This document shows positions 33,202 to 43,251 of a stretch of DNA of 64,000 nucleotides, in pieces. The translations under genes were made by a program, and so were the position numbers. Numbering within the stretch: position 1 is the stretch's first letter; every line of letters begins with the position of its first letter. This stretch comes from Sphingomonas sp. IW22 (lineage in GTDB: Bacteria > Pseudomonadota > Alphaproteobacteria > Sphingomonadales > Sphingomonadaceae), in NCBI RefSeq assembly GCF_041321155.1, contig NZ_JBGGWB010000001.1:1995501-2059500 (forward strand), in the 5' to 3' direction. Under the pieces are notes generated by a model that did not search any database, was not told the origin of the DNA, and saw nothing but the letters and a program-made list of their open reading frames with translations.

Positions 33202-35115
33202 ACGAGCGACGCCGAGACAGCACCGCGTGGTCAACCGCCGCTGTTCGTCCTGTCTTTCCGTCAGCGCGATGAAATGGCTGCGATTGTCGCTCGCGGCGGG
33301 TGGCAGGCGGTGGCCGCGCGGCGCGGCGAAGCGGTCGAGCGTCGCTTTCGCGCATCGGGGGCCGCCGTCGCGCTGATCGACGCGCGTGGGGCGTTCGAGG
33401 AAGGCTTGCTGGCGGCGCAGACGCTGGGCCGAACGGCCGAGCCGCCTTCCGCGATGCTGATATGTGTGTCGCGCACCGATATCGACCGGCTGAGCGCCTT
33501 TTACGAGGCTGGCGCTACTCATTTCCTGTCCAGCCCCTTTGGCGACGCGGAGTTGCTCCATGCGTTGCGCTTTGCCGCGCGCGGGGCGGAGCCGCGCGGC
33601 GGCGGAGAGGCGGGGCGCGGGTTGCTTGGCTGGCGGTGGGATCCAGAGCGCCGGCGCGTTCAGCTGTCACCGTTGCTGGCGCGGCTGATGAAGCTGCCTG
33701 TCTCAATCGACCGGGTGGCCGCATTGCGCGCTTTGCCAGCCGATGAGCGGCCCGCGCTGCTCGCGGAACTGCGTCGCCTGACCGATGCGAGCGCCGTAGT
33801 TCAGACCCTGCCGTCGCTCGGCCGCACGGTGCAGCATCTGCAAAGCGACGGCCGCACGGGCCGGGTGTTGGCGCTGATCGAGCCGTTGGGGGCGCCGCCC
33901 GATGTCGCGCTGTTGCTGCGCGAAGCCATGCCGCGCATCCACGACAGCGCGGGCGCGCGGCGGTGGATCGACCATGCGCTGGCCGAACATGCGCCGGTCG
34001 AGCTGGTCGGCATTACGCTGGAGCGGCTGGATCTGGTCAACATGACCTATGGTCGAGCGGCCGGCGACGCGCTGATCCAGTCGGTGGCGCGGCGGATTGG
34101 CGAGGTGCTGGCGGAGGCCGGCGGACCGCGCCCGGTGCTGGCGCGGCTGGACGGGGCGGAGTTTGCAGTCATCGCGCGCCATTCGCTGGAGCCCGCCATT
34201 CCGCTGATCGAAGGGGCATTGACCCGGCCTTTCGTGGTCGAGACTGAATTGGTGCTGCTGGGCGGGCGGTTGCGCCGGGTCGTCAGCCAGCGCGGCGACG
34301 ATGCCACCGGACTGCTCAAGCGCCTGAGCGAGGATGTGCCCGGCGAAAACACCTCGATCGAGGCGCTGGCGATCCAAGTGCGTGCCGCCATCGACAGCGG
34401 CCAGATCGATATCTTGTGGCAGCCGCAGGTAACCATCGCGAGCGGCGAGATCGTGGGGGCAGAGGCGCTGGCGCGCTGGCGGCACCCCACCCTGGGCGAG
34501 TTGGGGGCGGAGATGCTGTTCGCCGCGGCGGACCGTGCGGGGCTGGCGTTGGCGCTGTCGGATCATGTGCAGCTGCTGGCGTTGTCGCGTGCCGCCCGCT
34601 GGGCACCGACGCTTGGGGCATTGCGGCTGTCGATCAACGTCACCGCCGCCGACGTGGCGCGTATCGGTTTCGCGGAAATGCTGCTCGACCGCATCGACCG
34701 GAGCGGTTTCCCGCGCGACCGCCTGACGGTCGAAATTACCGAAGGCGGGTTGATGGCCGAATTGGGGGAGGCGGCCCGGTTGCTGGCAGAACTGCGCCGC
34801 GCCGGCTGTCGCGTGGCTATCGACGATTTCGGGACGGGATATTCCAGCTTGGCCTATCTCAAGGCGTTGCCGCTCGATTATCTTAAGATCGACAAGGCGC
34901 TGAGTCAGGATATTGCCGGGTCCGCGCGAGATCGCATCGTCGTGCGCGGCGTGATCGACATGGCTCGCTCGCTGGGGTTGTCGGTTGTTGCAGAAGGCGT
35001 GGAGACGGCGGAGCAGCTGGATTTGCTGGCGATGGAGGGTTGCCAGTATTTCCAGGGCTTTTTGTGCGCCCCGCCGCTGGCCACCGCCGCGCTTGAGGCG
35101 ATGGTGACCACGTGA
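33199..35115 (+). CDS. EAL-domain c-di-GMP phosphodiesterase with degenerate receiver and GGDEF domains
   Basis: A 638-residue cytoplasmic signalling protein. Residues 12-130 resemble a receiver domain without an evident phospho-Asp pattern; 140-235 look PAS-like; 250-385 form a GGDEF fold whose signature reads DGAEF (318-322) and so should not make c-di-GMP; 390-638 form the EAL domain. In the EAL domain all expected metal and catalytic residues are visible: E422 (EALARW), N480, E512, D542-D543 (DDFGTGYSSL), K563, E599 and Gln619. It is therefore likely an active phosphodiesterase that degrades c-di-GMP. TTG start chosen by its ribosome site. A single gene, divergent from moaA; the PilZ gene at 41516 could respond to the same messenger. 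Confidence 0.88.
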   Translation: MTSDAETAPRGQPPLFVLSFRQRDEMAAIVARGGWQAVAARRGEAVERRFRASGAAVALIDARGAFEEGLLAAQTLGRTAEPPSAMLICVSRTDIDRLSAFYEAGATHFLSSPFGDAELLHALRFAARGAEPRGGGEAGRGLLGWRWDPERRRVQLSPLLARLMKLPVSIDRVAALRALPADERPALLAELRRLTDASAVVQTLPSLGRTVQHLQSDGRTGRVLALIEPLGAPPDVALLLREAMPRIHDSAGARRWIDHALAEHAPVELVGITLERLDLVNMTYGRAAGDALIQSVARRIGEVLAEAGGPRPVLARLDGAEFAVIARHSLEPAIPLIEGALTRPFVVETELVLLGGRLRRVVSQRGDDATGLLKRLSEDVPGENTSIEALAIQVRAAIDSGQIDILWQPQVTIASGEIVGAEALARWRHPTLGELGAEMLFAAADRAGLALALSDHVQLLALSRAARWAPTLGALRLSINVTAADVARIGFAEMLLDRIDRSGFPRDRLTVEITEGGLMAELGEAARLLAELRRAGCRVAIDDFGTGYSSLAYLKALPLDYLKIDKALSQDIAGSARDRIVVRGVIDMARSLGLSVVAEGVETAEQLDLLAMEGCQYFQGFLCAPPLATAALEAMVTT

Positions 35116-35151
35116 ATTCGGCTGGGCGGACAGGAATGCCCGCCCGCGCCG

Positions 35152-38100
35152 TTATCCCGCCGCCTTCGCCAGCCCGCGACTGATCTGCAACGCGGCGTTC
35201 AACCGCGCCTTGGGTGTGGAAAAGGCACGCGCGACCGACAATTTCATGTCGGGCCGCAGCTTTGCCGTCCCCTCCAGCCGGGTGACATAGGCCATCAGCC
35301 CGTCGACGTTCGGGAAATGATCGTTGGCAAAGGATACCAGCGCTCCCTTTGGCCCGACGTCCAGCTTGGCGATGCAGGCGCGCTTGGCGTTCAGCTTGGC
35401 CTCCATCAGCACGAGCAGATTTTCGGTCGGCTCCGGCAGTTTGCCGAAACGGTCGATCAACTCGGCGGCAAAGGCGTCGATCCCCTGACGGTCCTCGACA
35501 TCGTTCAGGCGCCGGTACAGGCCCATGCGAAGGTCGAGGTCGGGAATGAAATCTTCCGGCAGCATGATCGGCGCATCGACCGTGATCTGGGGCGAGAAAT
35601 CGGAGGGCCGCAATTCGCCGTCATCCTTGGACCGGCCCGATTTCGCCTCGAGGATCGCTTCCTCCAGCATCGACTGATAGAGTTCGTATCCGACCTCCTT
35701 GATATGCCCCGACTGTTCGTCGCCCAGCAGATTGCCCGCGCCGCGAATGTCGAGATCGTGGCTGGCAAGCTGAAAGCCCGCGCCCAGCGAATCCAGATCG
35801 GACAGGACCTTCAGGCGCTTGTCCGCCGCTTCGGTCATCATGCGTTCGGGCGGGGTGGTCAGATAGGCATAGGCCCGCGTCTTGGCCCGGCCCACACGCC
35901 CGCGAAGCTGATAGAGCTGGGCCAGGCCGAACTTGTCCGCTCGGTTGACGATCATTGTGTTGGCCGATGGAATGTCCAGGCCGCTTTCGACGATGGTGGT
36001 TGATACCAGCACCTCGAACTTGCGGTCGTAAAAGGCCGACATGCGTTCCTCGACCTCGCTCGGCGCCATCTGGCCGTGGGCGACGACATAGCGGACTTCG
36101 GGTACTTCGTTGCGAAGGAACTCCTCGATCTCCGGCAGGTCGGCGATGCGCGGCGTGACGAAATAGCTCTGGCCGCCGCGATAATGTTCGCGCAGCAATG
36201 CCTCGCGCAGGACAACCGGGTCCCACGGCATGACATAGGTGCGAACCGCCAGCCGATCGACGGGCGGGGTCTGGATGACCGACAATTCGCGCAGGCCCGA
36301 CATCGCCATTTGCAGCGTGCGCGGAATGGGCGTGGCCGTCAGCGTCAGCACATGGACATTGGCCTTCATGGCCTTCAGCCGTTCCTTGTGTGTGACGCCG
36401 AAACGCTGTTCCTCATCAACGATGACCAGGCCCAGCCGCTTGAAGTCCAGCCCCTTGGTCAACAGCGCGTGGGTGCCGACGACCACGTCGATCGTTCCCT
36501 CGGCCAGTCCCTCCTTCACCTTCTTCTGTTCGCCCGCCGTGACCAGGCGGGAAATGCGGCCGACATTGATCGGGAACCCTTCGAACCGCGACGAAAAATT
36601 CATGTGGTGCTGACGCGCGAGCAGCGTGGTGGGGCAGATAACCGCTACCTGCATACCCGCCATCGCCGCGACGAATGCAGCGCGCAGCGCCACTTCGGTC
36701 TTGCCGAAACCGACATCGCCGACGACCAGCCGGTCCATCGGGCGACCGGAACCAAGATCGCCCAGCACGTCCTGAATCGCGCGGTCCTGATCCTCGGTTT
36801 CCTCATATGGAAAGCGGTCCAGAAATGCGGGATAGCCGCCTGTATCCGGTTCTGCGACCTGTCCGGGGCGCAGCGCGCGCTTGGCGGCGGTAGCGATCAG
36901 TTCGCCCGCGATTTCGCGGATGCGCTCCTTCATCGCGGCCTTGCGCCGCTGCCATCCTTCCCCACCCAGCCGGTCAAGGCTCGCGCCTTCTTCGCCCGAG
37001 CCATAGCGGCTGAGAACCTCAAGATTCTCAACCGGCACATACAGCTTGTCGCCGCCGGCATAGGACAGCGCCACGCAATCATGCGGCGCCTTTTGCACCG
37101 GCACCTGCGTCAGCCCTTCGTACCGGCCGATACCGTGGTCGACATGGACCACCAGATCGCCCGGTGAGAGCGTCGCCAGTTCAGCGAGGAAGGCGTCGGT
37201 CGATTTCTTGCGCTTCTTCCGCCGGACCAGCCGGTCGCCCAGCATGTCCTGTTCGGTCAGCACCGCGACGCCGGGCGCTGTAAAGCCGTGGTCCAGCGGC
37301 AGGACGATCAGCGCGACGCCAAAGCTCTTGCCCGTATCGGCGGCGGCCTGTGCCGCCTGCCAATCATCGGCGGCCATCGCGCCCTTCAGCCCGTGATCGG
37401 TCAACAGGCCCATCAACCGTTCGCGCGCGCCGCCGGAATAGCTGGCCAGGATCGGGCGGCGGCCGTCCTTTCTCAGCTTTTCGACATGTGCGACGACGGC
37501 TTCATAGACGTTGGATTGCGCCGCGCGTTCGGGGGCAAAATCGCGCGGGCCATCGACGCCGAAATCAAGAACGCTGTCCGATTCGGGCTCGTGGAAGGCG
37601 GTGGCGAGGTGCGCCGGCGTCTCTGCCACGCGCTTGGCCCATTCGTCGGCCAGCATGTAAAGCTGATCCTGACCCAGCGGGCGATAGCTGCCCGGATCGC
37701 TGGACTGGGCACGGACACGGTTCGCTTGATAATCGGCTACGCCCTCGAACCGCACTTCCGCCGCTTGCGGGGCATTCGAATCGCGCACCACCACCATGTC
37801 GTCGGGCAGATGGTCGAACAGTGTTTCCAGCCGCTCCTCGAACAGGGGCAGCCAATGCTCCATACCCGCCAGCCGTCGCCCGTCGCTGATCGCCTGATAT
37901 AGCGGGTCGCCGGTCGCGGTCGCGCCGAACCGTTCGCGATAGCGCGTGCGGAACCGCTTGATCGTATCCTCGTCCAGCAGCGCTTCTGACGCGGGGAGCA
38001 GGGTGAAGCCGTCAATCCGGCCGGTGGTGCGCTGATCCGCCGGGTCGAACGTGCGGACGCTTTCGATCTCGTCGCCGAAGAAATCCATCCGCAGCGCCTG

Positions 38101-38631
38101 TTCCGCGCCCGATGGGAACAGGTCCACCAGCCCGCCGCGAATCGCAAATTCGCCCGCGTCATGCACGGTATCGGTGCGGACATAGCCATTGGCCGCAAGC
38201 ATCGCCGCCAGCTTGTCCAGCGAGATGCGCTCACCCGGCGCCAGCCGCGCGACCAGCTGCCGGATGCGGAAACGGGTCAGGACCCGCTGGGTCGCGGCAT
38301 TGACGGTGGTCAGGAACAGGCGCGGGCGCGCCGGCTTTTGCTGAAGCGCATGCAGCGTCGCCAGCCGTTCGGACATGACGCGCAGCGAAGGGCTGGCGCG
38401 GTCATAAGGCAGGCAGTCCCATGCCGGGAACTGCAACACCTCGATCTCGGGCGCGAAATAAGGGGCGGTGCCCGCAATCGCCCGCATCTCGCTGTCATCG
38501 GACGCGATGAACGCCGCGCCGCCAGACGCCGCGCGCGTAAGATCGGCCAGCAGCGTCGGGAGAAAACCGGCGGGGACACCGGAAAGGGTCAGCGGCGCCT
38601 TGGCAGCGAGAATCTTCGAAAGATCGGGCAT
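35152..38631 (-). CDS. mfd: Transcription-repair coupling factor Mfd
   Basis: DNA translocase that removes RNA polymerase stalled at lesions and recruits UvrA. The 1159-residue protein shows the N-terminal UvrB-like module (PAWDCLPYDRASPS), the CarD-like RNA polymerase interaction domain (LSPGDLVVHVDHGIGRYEGL), the helicase core with Walker A VGDVGFGKTEVALRA and the DEEQ box VIVDEEQRFGVTHKE, the RecG-like QLRGRVGRAKTRAYAYL motif VI and a C-terminal TRCF domain. It starts seven bases after sdhE. Confidence 0.97.
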   Translation of the reverse strand: MPDLSKILAAKAPLTLSGVPAGFLPTLLADLTRAASGGAAFIASDDSEMRAIAGTAPYFAPEIEVLQFPAWDCLPYDRASPSLRVMSERLATLHALQQKPARPRLFLTTVNAATQRVLTRFRIRQLVARLAPGERISLDKLAAMLAANGYVRTDTVHDAGEFAIRGGLVDLFPSGAEQALRMDFFGDEIESVRTFDPADQRTTGRIDGFTLLPASEALLDEDTIKRFRTRYRERFGATATGDPLYQAISDGRRLAGMEHWLPLFEERLETLFDHLPDDMVVVRDSNAPQAAEVRFEGVADYQANRVRAQSSDPGSYRPLGQDQLYMLADEWAKRVAETPAHLATAFHEPESDSVLDFGVDGPRDFAPERAAQSNVYEAVVAHVEKLRKDGRRPILASYSGGARERLMGLLTDHGLKGAMAADDWQAAQAAADTGKSFGVALIVLPLDHGFTAPGVAVLTEQDMLGDRLVRRKKRKKSTDAFLAELATLSPGDLVVHVDHGIGRYEGLTQVPVQKAPHDCVALSYAGGDKLYVPVENLEVLSRYGSGEEGASLDRLGGEGWQRRKAAMKERIREIAGELIATAAKRALRPGQVAEPDTGGYPAFLDRFPYEETEDQDRAIQDVLGDLGSGRPMDRLVVGDVGFGKTEVALRAAFVAAMAGMQVAVICPTTLLARQHHMNFSSRFEGFPINVGRISRLVTAGEQKKVKEGLAEGTIDVVVGTHALLTKGLDFKRLGLVIVDEEQRFGVTHKERLKAMKANVHVLTLTATPIPRTLQMAMSGLRELSVIQTPPVDRLAVRTYVMPWDPVVLREALLREHYRGGQSYFVTPRIADLPEIEEFLRNEVPEVRYVVAHGQMAPSEVEERMSAFYDRKFEVLVSTTIVESGLDIPSANTMIVNRADKFGLAQLYQLRGRVGRAKTRAYAYLTTPPERMMTEAADKRLKVLSDLDSLGAGFQLASHDLDIRGAGNLLGDEQSGHIKEVGYELYQSMLEEAILEAKSGRSKDDGELRPSDFSPQITVDAPIMLPEDFIPDLDLRMGLYRRLNDVEDRQGIDAFAAELIDRFGKLPEPTENLLVLMEAKLNAKRACIAKLDVGPKGALVSFANDHFPNVDGLMAYVTRLEGTAKLRPDMKLSVARAFSTPKARLNAALQISRGLAKAAG

Positions 38632-38638
38632 CGGCGGC

Positions 38639-38905
38639 TTATCGAGCGATCGGTACGTAGTTCAGCGCCTCCAGCGCCTTCATCATCGTGCCCTGATATT
38701 CGGGGGGCACCGGCTGGCTGCCCGTGGCCCAGCCCATGATGTCCACGTCCTGCTCCTCAAGCAGTTGTTCGAACAGCGCGATGTCGCCGTCGCTCCATTC
38801 GGCGTGGTGCCGGTCGAAGAAGCCGCCGATCAGCAGATCGGCCTCCTTGGTGCCGCGATGCCAGGCGCGAAAGCGCAGACGCTTCAACCGATGTTCGCGA
38901 TCCAA
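38639..38905 (-). CDS. sdhE: Succinate dehydrogenase assembly factor SdhE (FAD assembly factor)
   Basis: A small helical protein (88 residues) that helps attach FAD covalently to succinate dehydrogenase. The invariant Arg-Gly motif is in HRGTKEADLLIGGFFD, and the helical remainder (LFEQLLEEQDVDIMGW) fits the family. The TTG at 38905 is chosen because GGAG lies a few bases upstream and it gives the usual length; a long upstream open frame lies antisense to recG and is not homologous. Co-directional with mfd and divergent from recG. Confidence 0.88.
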   Translation of the reverse strand: MDREHRLKRLRFRAWHRGTKEADLLIGGFFDRHHAEWSDGDIALFEQLLEEQDVDIMGWATGSQPVPPEYQGTMMKALEALNYVPIAR

Positions 38906-38977
38906 CCCAATTCTCCAATGCCGATCGGCCGGCGGCGCTGGCGGCGGCCGTCGGCTGGTGTATGGGGTGAGATAGGC

Positions 38978-41038
38978 ATGCGACCCGAACTGCTCAATCC
39001 GTTGTTTGCAGAGATTACCGCGCTGAAGGGCGTGGGGCCTGCACTTGCTCGCCCGCTGGAGCGGCTGAAGATCGCGCGCGTTATCGACATGCTGTTCCAC
39101 CTGCCCACTGGATGGGTGGACCGGGTGCCGCGCGACGAACTGGACGCGGCCGATGCGGGACGCGTGATCGCGATCGAACTGACCGCCGTCGAATATCGTA
39201 CATCGTCGGGGCGCGGGCCGACTCGCGCGCTGGCGGCGGACCGGGCGGGCAATGTGGTGGCGCTGACCTATTTCGGCGGCGGATCGGGCTGGGTGCGAAA
39301 GCTGTTGCCGGTGGGTGAACCGCGCTTCGTGTCGGGCAAGCTGGAAACCTATGGGGAAGCGTTGCAGATCGTCCATCCCGACATCGTCGTGCCGCCCGAA
39401 CAGGCGGAAACGGTCGACGGGCGCGAAGCAATCTATCCCCAGTCAGAGGGGATCAATTCCCGCCGTCTGTCCAATTTTTCGGCACAGGCGATCGAACGCG
39501 CGCCCGATCTCGCCGAATGGATCGAGCCGAGCGTGCTTGAGCGGCATCAATGGTCCGGCTGGCGCGAAGCGCTGCGGCGCGTCCATGCCGACCCGGCCGA
39601 CGCAAAGGCGCGGGCGCGGCTGGCCTATGACGAGGTTTTCGCGAATCAACTGGCGCTGTTGCTGGTCCGCGGAGAGGCACGGGCAAAGCGGGGACGCGCC
39701 CTGGCTGGCGACGGTGCGCTGCGTGCGCGGCTGAACCTGCCCTATTCGCCGACGGGTGCCCAATCGCGTGCCATCGCGGAAATTGAGGGCGACCTGGCCC
39801 AGCCCCGCCCGATGCTGCGGCTGCTGCAGGGGGATGTCGGATCGGGCAAGACGCTGGTGGCGCTGATGGCGCTGCTGGTGGCGGTAGAGGGCGGGGCGCA
39901 GGGCGCGCTGCTGGCACCGACCGAAATTCTCGCGCGCCAGCATTACGACAACCTTTCGCGAATGTTGTCGGGGATTGCCCGCGTTGCCATCCTGACCGGG
40001 CGCGACAAGGGACGCGTGCGCGAATCGACGCTGATGGGGTTGGCGTCGGGGGAGATCGACATTCTGGTCGGCACTCACGCGATCTTTCAGGAAAGCGTGA
40101 ATTACCGCGACCTGGGGCTGGTGGTGGTGGACGAGCAGCACCGTTTCGGCGTGGCGCAGCGCATGTTGTTGCAGGCCAAGGCGGAGCGCCCGCCGCACCT
40201 GCTGGTAATGACGGCAACGCCCATTCCGCGCACGCTGACACTCGCGCAATATGGGGAAATGGACGTCAGCCGGCTGGACGAGATGCCGCCCGGCCGCGAA
40301 CCCATCGAAACGCGTGTCGTGTCCGACGACCGCCTGTCCGAAGTTGTCGAGGCGCTGGGCCGCCATATCGAGGGCGGGGGGCAGGCCTATTGGGTGTGTC
40401 CGCTGGTCGAGGAAAGCGAAAAGTCCGACATGGCGGCGGCAGAGGCGCGGGCCGAGACGCTGCGGACCCGCTTTGGCGCGGACGCGATTGCGCTGGTGCA
40501 TGGGCGGATGAAGGCGCCGGAGAAAGACGCCGAAATGGCGCGCTTCTCCGCCGGGCGTGCCGGGGTGCTGGTTGCCACGACCGTGATCGAGGTCGGGGTG
40601 GACGTGCCAAATGCGACCCTTATCGTCATCGAACATGCCGACCGTTTCGGACTGGCCCAGTTGCACCAGTTGCGCGGGCGCGTGGGGCGGGGCGGTGGGC
40701 GTTCGATCTGTCTGTTGCTGCGCGGCGGAACGCTCAGCGAAACATCGCGCGCGCGACTGGCCTTGATGCGGGAGACCAATGACGGCTTTCGCATCGCGGA
40801 GGAGGATCTGCGCCTGCGCGGTGCGGGCGAGTTGCTGGGCACCCGTCAATCGGGGGAGGCGGTGTTCCGGCTGGCGACCCCGGAAATGCTGGGCGAATTG
40901 CTGCCCATGGCCAATGCCGATGCCCGGTTGCTGATCGACCGCGACGGTGGGCTGAACGGCCCGCGCGGGGCGGCGGCACGGACGGCGCTGTATCTGTTCG
41001 AGCGCGATGCCGGTGTCGCTTTGCTGCGTTCGGGTTGA
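38978..41038 (+). CDS. recG: ATP-dependent DNA helicase RecG
   Basis: Remodels stalled replication forks and Holliday junctions. Its 686 residues comprise an N-terminal wedge domain with an OB fold, Walker A QGDVGSGKT (285-292), DEQH box (385-388), FQESV and MTATPIPRTL motifs, and the C-terminal QLRGRVGRGGG motif VI. The ATG at 38978 (MRPELLNPLF) is the family start with GGGGTGAG upstream. It is convergent to nothing close and is followed by a small transporter gene after 32 bases. Confidence 0.96.
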   Translation: MRPELLNPLFAEITALKGVGPALARPLERLKIARVIDMLFHLPTGWVDRVPRDELDAADAGRVIAIELTAVEYRTSSGRGPTRALAADRAGNVVALTYFGGGSGWVRKLLPVGEPRFVSGKLETYGEALQIVHPDIVVPPEQAETVDGREAIYPQSEGINSRRLSNFSAQAIERAPDLAEWIEPSVLERHQWSGWREALRRVHADPADAKARARLAYDEVFANQLALLLVRGEARAKRGRALAGDGALRARLNLPYSPTGAQSRAIAEIEGDLAQPRPMLRLLQGDVGSGKTLVALMALLVAVEGGAQGALLAPTEILARQHYDNLSRMLSGIARVAILTGRDKGRVRESTLMGLASGEIDILVGTHAIFQESVNYRDLGLVVVDEQHRFGVAQRMLLQAKAERPPHLLVMTATPIPRTLTLAQYGEMDVSRLDEMPPGREPIETRVVSDDRLSEVVEALGRHIEGGGQAYWVCPLVEESEKSDMAAAEARAETLRTRFGADAIALVHGRMKAPEKDAEMARFSAGRAGVLVATTVIEVGVDVPNATLIVIEHADRFGLAQLHQLRGRVGRGGGRSICLLLRGGTLSETSRARLALMRETNDGFRIAEEDLRLRGAGELLGTRQSGEAVFRLATPEMLGELLPMANADARLLIDRDGGLNGPRGAAARTALYLFERDAGVALLRSG

Positions 41039-41070
41039 CGCCGCGCCGTCAGCCGTTAGCGGCTGTGCGC

Positions 41071-41511
41071 ATGAACGCGCTCATCCCCATTGTGGCTGCC
41101 CTGCTCGCTGGCGTGGGCGTCGCGGTGCAGACCCCAACCAACGCCGCGCTTGGCCGTACCGTCGGATCGGTGACGCTGGCGGCGCTGGTGTCCTTTTCGG
41201 TCGGCACGGTCATCCTGCTGGCAGCGTGGCTGCTGGCGGATCGTACACCGCTGTCTCAGCTCAAGGGTGCGCGGGCGTGGATGCTGCTGGGTGGAGCATA
41301 TGGCGCCTATTTCGTGGCGGCGGTCGCCTTTGCGGTACCGCGACTGGGACTGGCCTCGATGCTGACGATCGTTATCGCCAGCCAGTTGATCGCCGCACTG
41401 GTTATCGACCATTTCGGCCTGCTCGGCCTGCCGCGTGCGCCGATCGGGATCGGCAAGGTCATCGGCGTGCTGCTGGTGCTGGGCGGTGTGGTGCTGGTGC
41501 GTCGCCCCTGA
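41071..41511 (+). CDS. DMT superfamily transporter (YdcZ/DUF606 type)
   Basis: A 146-residue inner-membrane protein with about five hydrophobic helices, including the family start ALLAGVGVAVQTPTNAALGR and the segment LLGGAYGAYFVAAVAFAVPRLG. DUF606 proteins are half-size members of the drug/metabolite transporter group that probably work as dimers; the substrate is not known. It may be co-transcribed with recG. It ends four bases from the convergent PilZ gene. Confidence 0.86.
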   Translation: MNALIPIVAALLAGVGVAVQTPTNAALGRTVGSVTLAALVSFSVGTVILLAAWLLADRTPLSQLKGARAWMLLGGAYGAYFVAAVAFAVPRLGLASMLTIVIASQLIAALVIDHFGLLGLPRAPIGIGKVIGVLLVLGGVVLVRRP

Positions 41512-41515
41512 GGCG

Positions 41516-41866
41516 TTAACGCTGCATAACCGTGGCCAGCAATTCGCGGTAAGTCGCGCGGTCGATGCCGCTTTCGAACTGACAGCCGATGCGCCCGCCC
41601 AGCGCCCAGCGCACTTCGGCAGACATCGCGCCGACCACGGGCAAAGTCACGCGCAGCCGGTCGCCCGGCGCAAACGCGTCCTCGCACCGGGCCATCATGC
41701 CGTTGGGTGACAGGTTGACGACCAGAAGCGACAGTGCGCGATTGTCGGGGCCGGACGCACGGGCGCGGAACTGCACCTCGTCGCGGTCTTCCGAACGCTG
41801 CTCGACAAAGGCCCGTTGGCTACCCGTATAGGCCAAAGCGCGATCCCCTTTTCTACCGATTGCCAC
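41516..41866 (-). CDS. Small PilZ domain protein
   Basis: A single-domain protein of about 117 residues with a PilZ fold, the common c-di-GMP receptor. The N-terminal RxxxR region appears as RSEDRDEVQFRARA, and the D/NxSxxG motif as VNLSPNGMMA; the C-terminal strand AEVRWALGGRIGCQFE is typical. The RxxxR pattern is altered, so c-di-GMP binding is not certain. The start is uncertain: GTG at 41866, TTG at 41836 and TTG at 41902 are all in frame. Confidence 0.78.
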   Translation of the reverse strand: MAIGRKGDRALAYTGSQRAFVEQRSEDRDEVQFRARASGPDNRALSLLVVNLSPNGMMARCEDAFAPGDRLRVTLPVVGAMSAEVRWALGGRIGCQFESGIDRATYRELLATVMQR

Positions 41867-41940
41867 CTTCGCGGCATCACCGTGAAGGAAGTAACAAGGC
41901 AAAGGGTGAAGCGCGCATTAGCTTTTTCCGAGGTGGGCGA

Positions 41941-43170
41941 TCAGCCGGAGGTCAACATCCCGTGATGCTTCTTGCCCGCAGACAGCCGCACCCCGTCCGG
42001 CCCGACGGCAAGCTGCGCGCCTTCGTCCTCGATCCGAACGCCGTCGGCCCGCGCGCCGCCGCCCTTGATCAGGCGCCGTGCCTCGCCCTTTGAAGCGACG
42101 AGCCCCAGCGCGACCAGCGCATCGACGACGCCGATCGAGTTCCCATCGACACGGTGCGTCGGCAGCGCCTCACCCGCGGTGCCCTCTTCAAAGGTGCGGC
42201 GGGCGGTTTCGGCGGCCAGTTCGGCAGCCTCGCGCCCGCGACACATGGCGGTCGCTTCGTTGGCGAGGATCTTCTTGGCTTCGTTGATTTCGGCGCCGCC
42301 CAGCGATTCCAGCCGCGCAATCTCATCCAGCGGCAGGTCGGTGAACAGGCGCAGGAAGCGGCCGACATCGGCGTCGTGCGTGTTGCGCCAGAATTGCCAG
42401 TAATCATAAGCGGGCAGCGCGGCTTCATTCAGCCACACCGCGCCCGACATCGTCTTGCCCATCTTGCCGCCATCGGCTGTGGTGATCAGCGGCGTCGTCA
42501 CGCCGTAAACCTCCGTCCCGTCCACGCGGCGGGCGAGCTCGATGCCGTTGACGATATTCCCCCACTGGTCCGATCCGCCCATCTGGAGCCGGACGCCCAT
42601 GCGACGCGACAATTCGCGGAAGTCATAGGCCTGAAGGATCATGTAGTTGAATTCGAGGAAGCTGAGCGACTGCTCACGATCCAGACGAAGCTTGACCGAA
42701 TCAAAGCTGAGCATCCGGTTGACCGAGAAATGCTGGCCGATGTCGCGCAGGAAGGGGATATATTCCAGCCGGTCCAGCCATTCGGCATTGTCGACCATCA
42801 CCGCATCGGTCGGGCCGTCCCCAAACGTCAGGAAGCGTTCGAACACCGTCTGGATCGACGCGACGTTCGTGCGGATGACGTCGTCGGTCATCAGCTTGCG
42901 CGCTTCGTCCTTGAAGCTGGGATCGCCGATCTTGCCGGTTCCGCCGCCCATCAGCACGACGGGCTTGTGCCCCGTCTGCTGCATCCGCCGGAGCAGCATG
43001 ATCTGCACCAGGCTGCCGACATGTAGCGACGGCGCGGTGGGATCGAAGCCGATATAGCCGGGCACCACCTGCTTGGCGGCGAGCGCGTCCAGCGCGGCGG
43101 CATCGGTCATCTGGTGGACATAACCGCGCGCGGTCAGCGTGCGGAGCAGTTCGGACTGATATTCGGTCAT
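41941..43170 (-). CDS. tyrS: Tyrosyl-tRNA synthetase
   Basis: Charges tRNA-Tyr with tyrosine. The 409-residue class I enzyme of the TyrRS type shows the HIGH-equivalent in [13 protein letters not shown], the tyrosine pocket [15 protein letters not shown], the KMSKS-equivalent [10 protein letters not shown], and a C-terminal S4 RNA-binding domain ([19 protein letters not shown]). The ATG at 43170 starts [12 protein letters not shown]; the longer frame lies opposite anmK and is not used. Confidence 0.97.
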   Translation of the reverse strand: MTEYQSELLRTLTARGYVHQMTDAAALDALAAKQVVPGYIGFDPTAPSLHVGSLVQIMLLRRMQQTGHKPVVLMGGGTGKIGDPSFKDEARKLMTDDVIRTNVASIQTVFERFLTFGDGPTDAVMVDNAEWLDRLEYIPFLRDIGQHFSVNRMLSFDSVKLRLDREQSLSFLEFNYMILQAYDFRELSRRMGVRLQMGGSDQWGNIVNGIELARRVDGTEVYGVTTPLITTADGGKMGKTMSGAVWLNEAALPAYDYWQFWRNTHDADVGRFLRLFTDLPLDEIARLESLGGAEINEAKKILANEATAMCRGREAAELAAETARRTFEEGTAGEALPTHRVDGNSIGVVDALVALGLVASKGEARRLIKGGGARADGVRIEDEGAQLAVGPDGVRLSAGKKHHGMLTSG

Positions 43171-43251
43171 GATGCGCGCGCCGATAGCATGATTTGGCGC
43201 CGGTGCGAGGGGCCATCTCGACTTCACCGCTCGCTTGGGTAGAGGGAGGGG

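Noticed and set aside
38468..38977. Extended N-terminus of recG reaching across sdhE and mfd
   Set aside because: The extension is antisense to the sdhE and mfd genes and has no homology; family members start at MRPELL-like positions.
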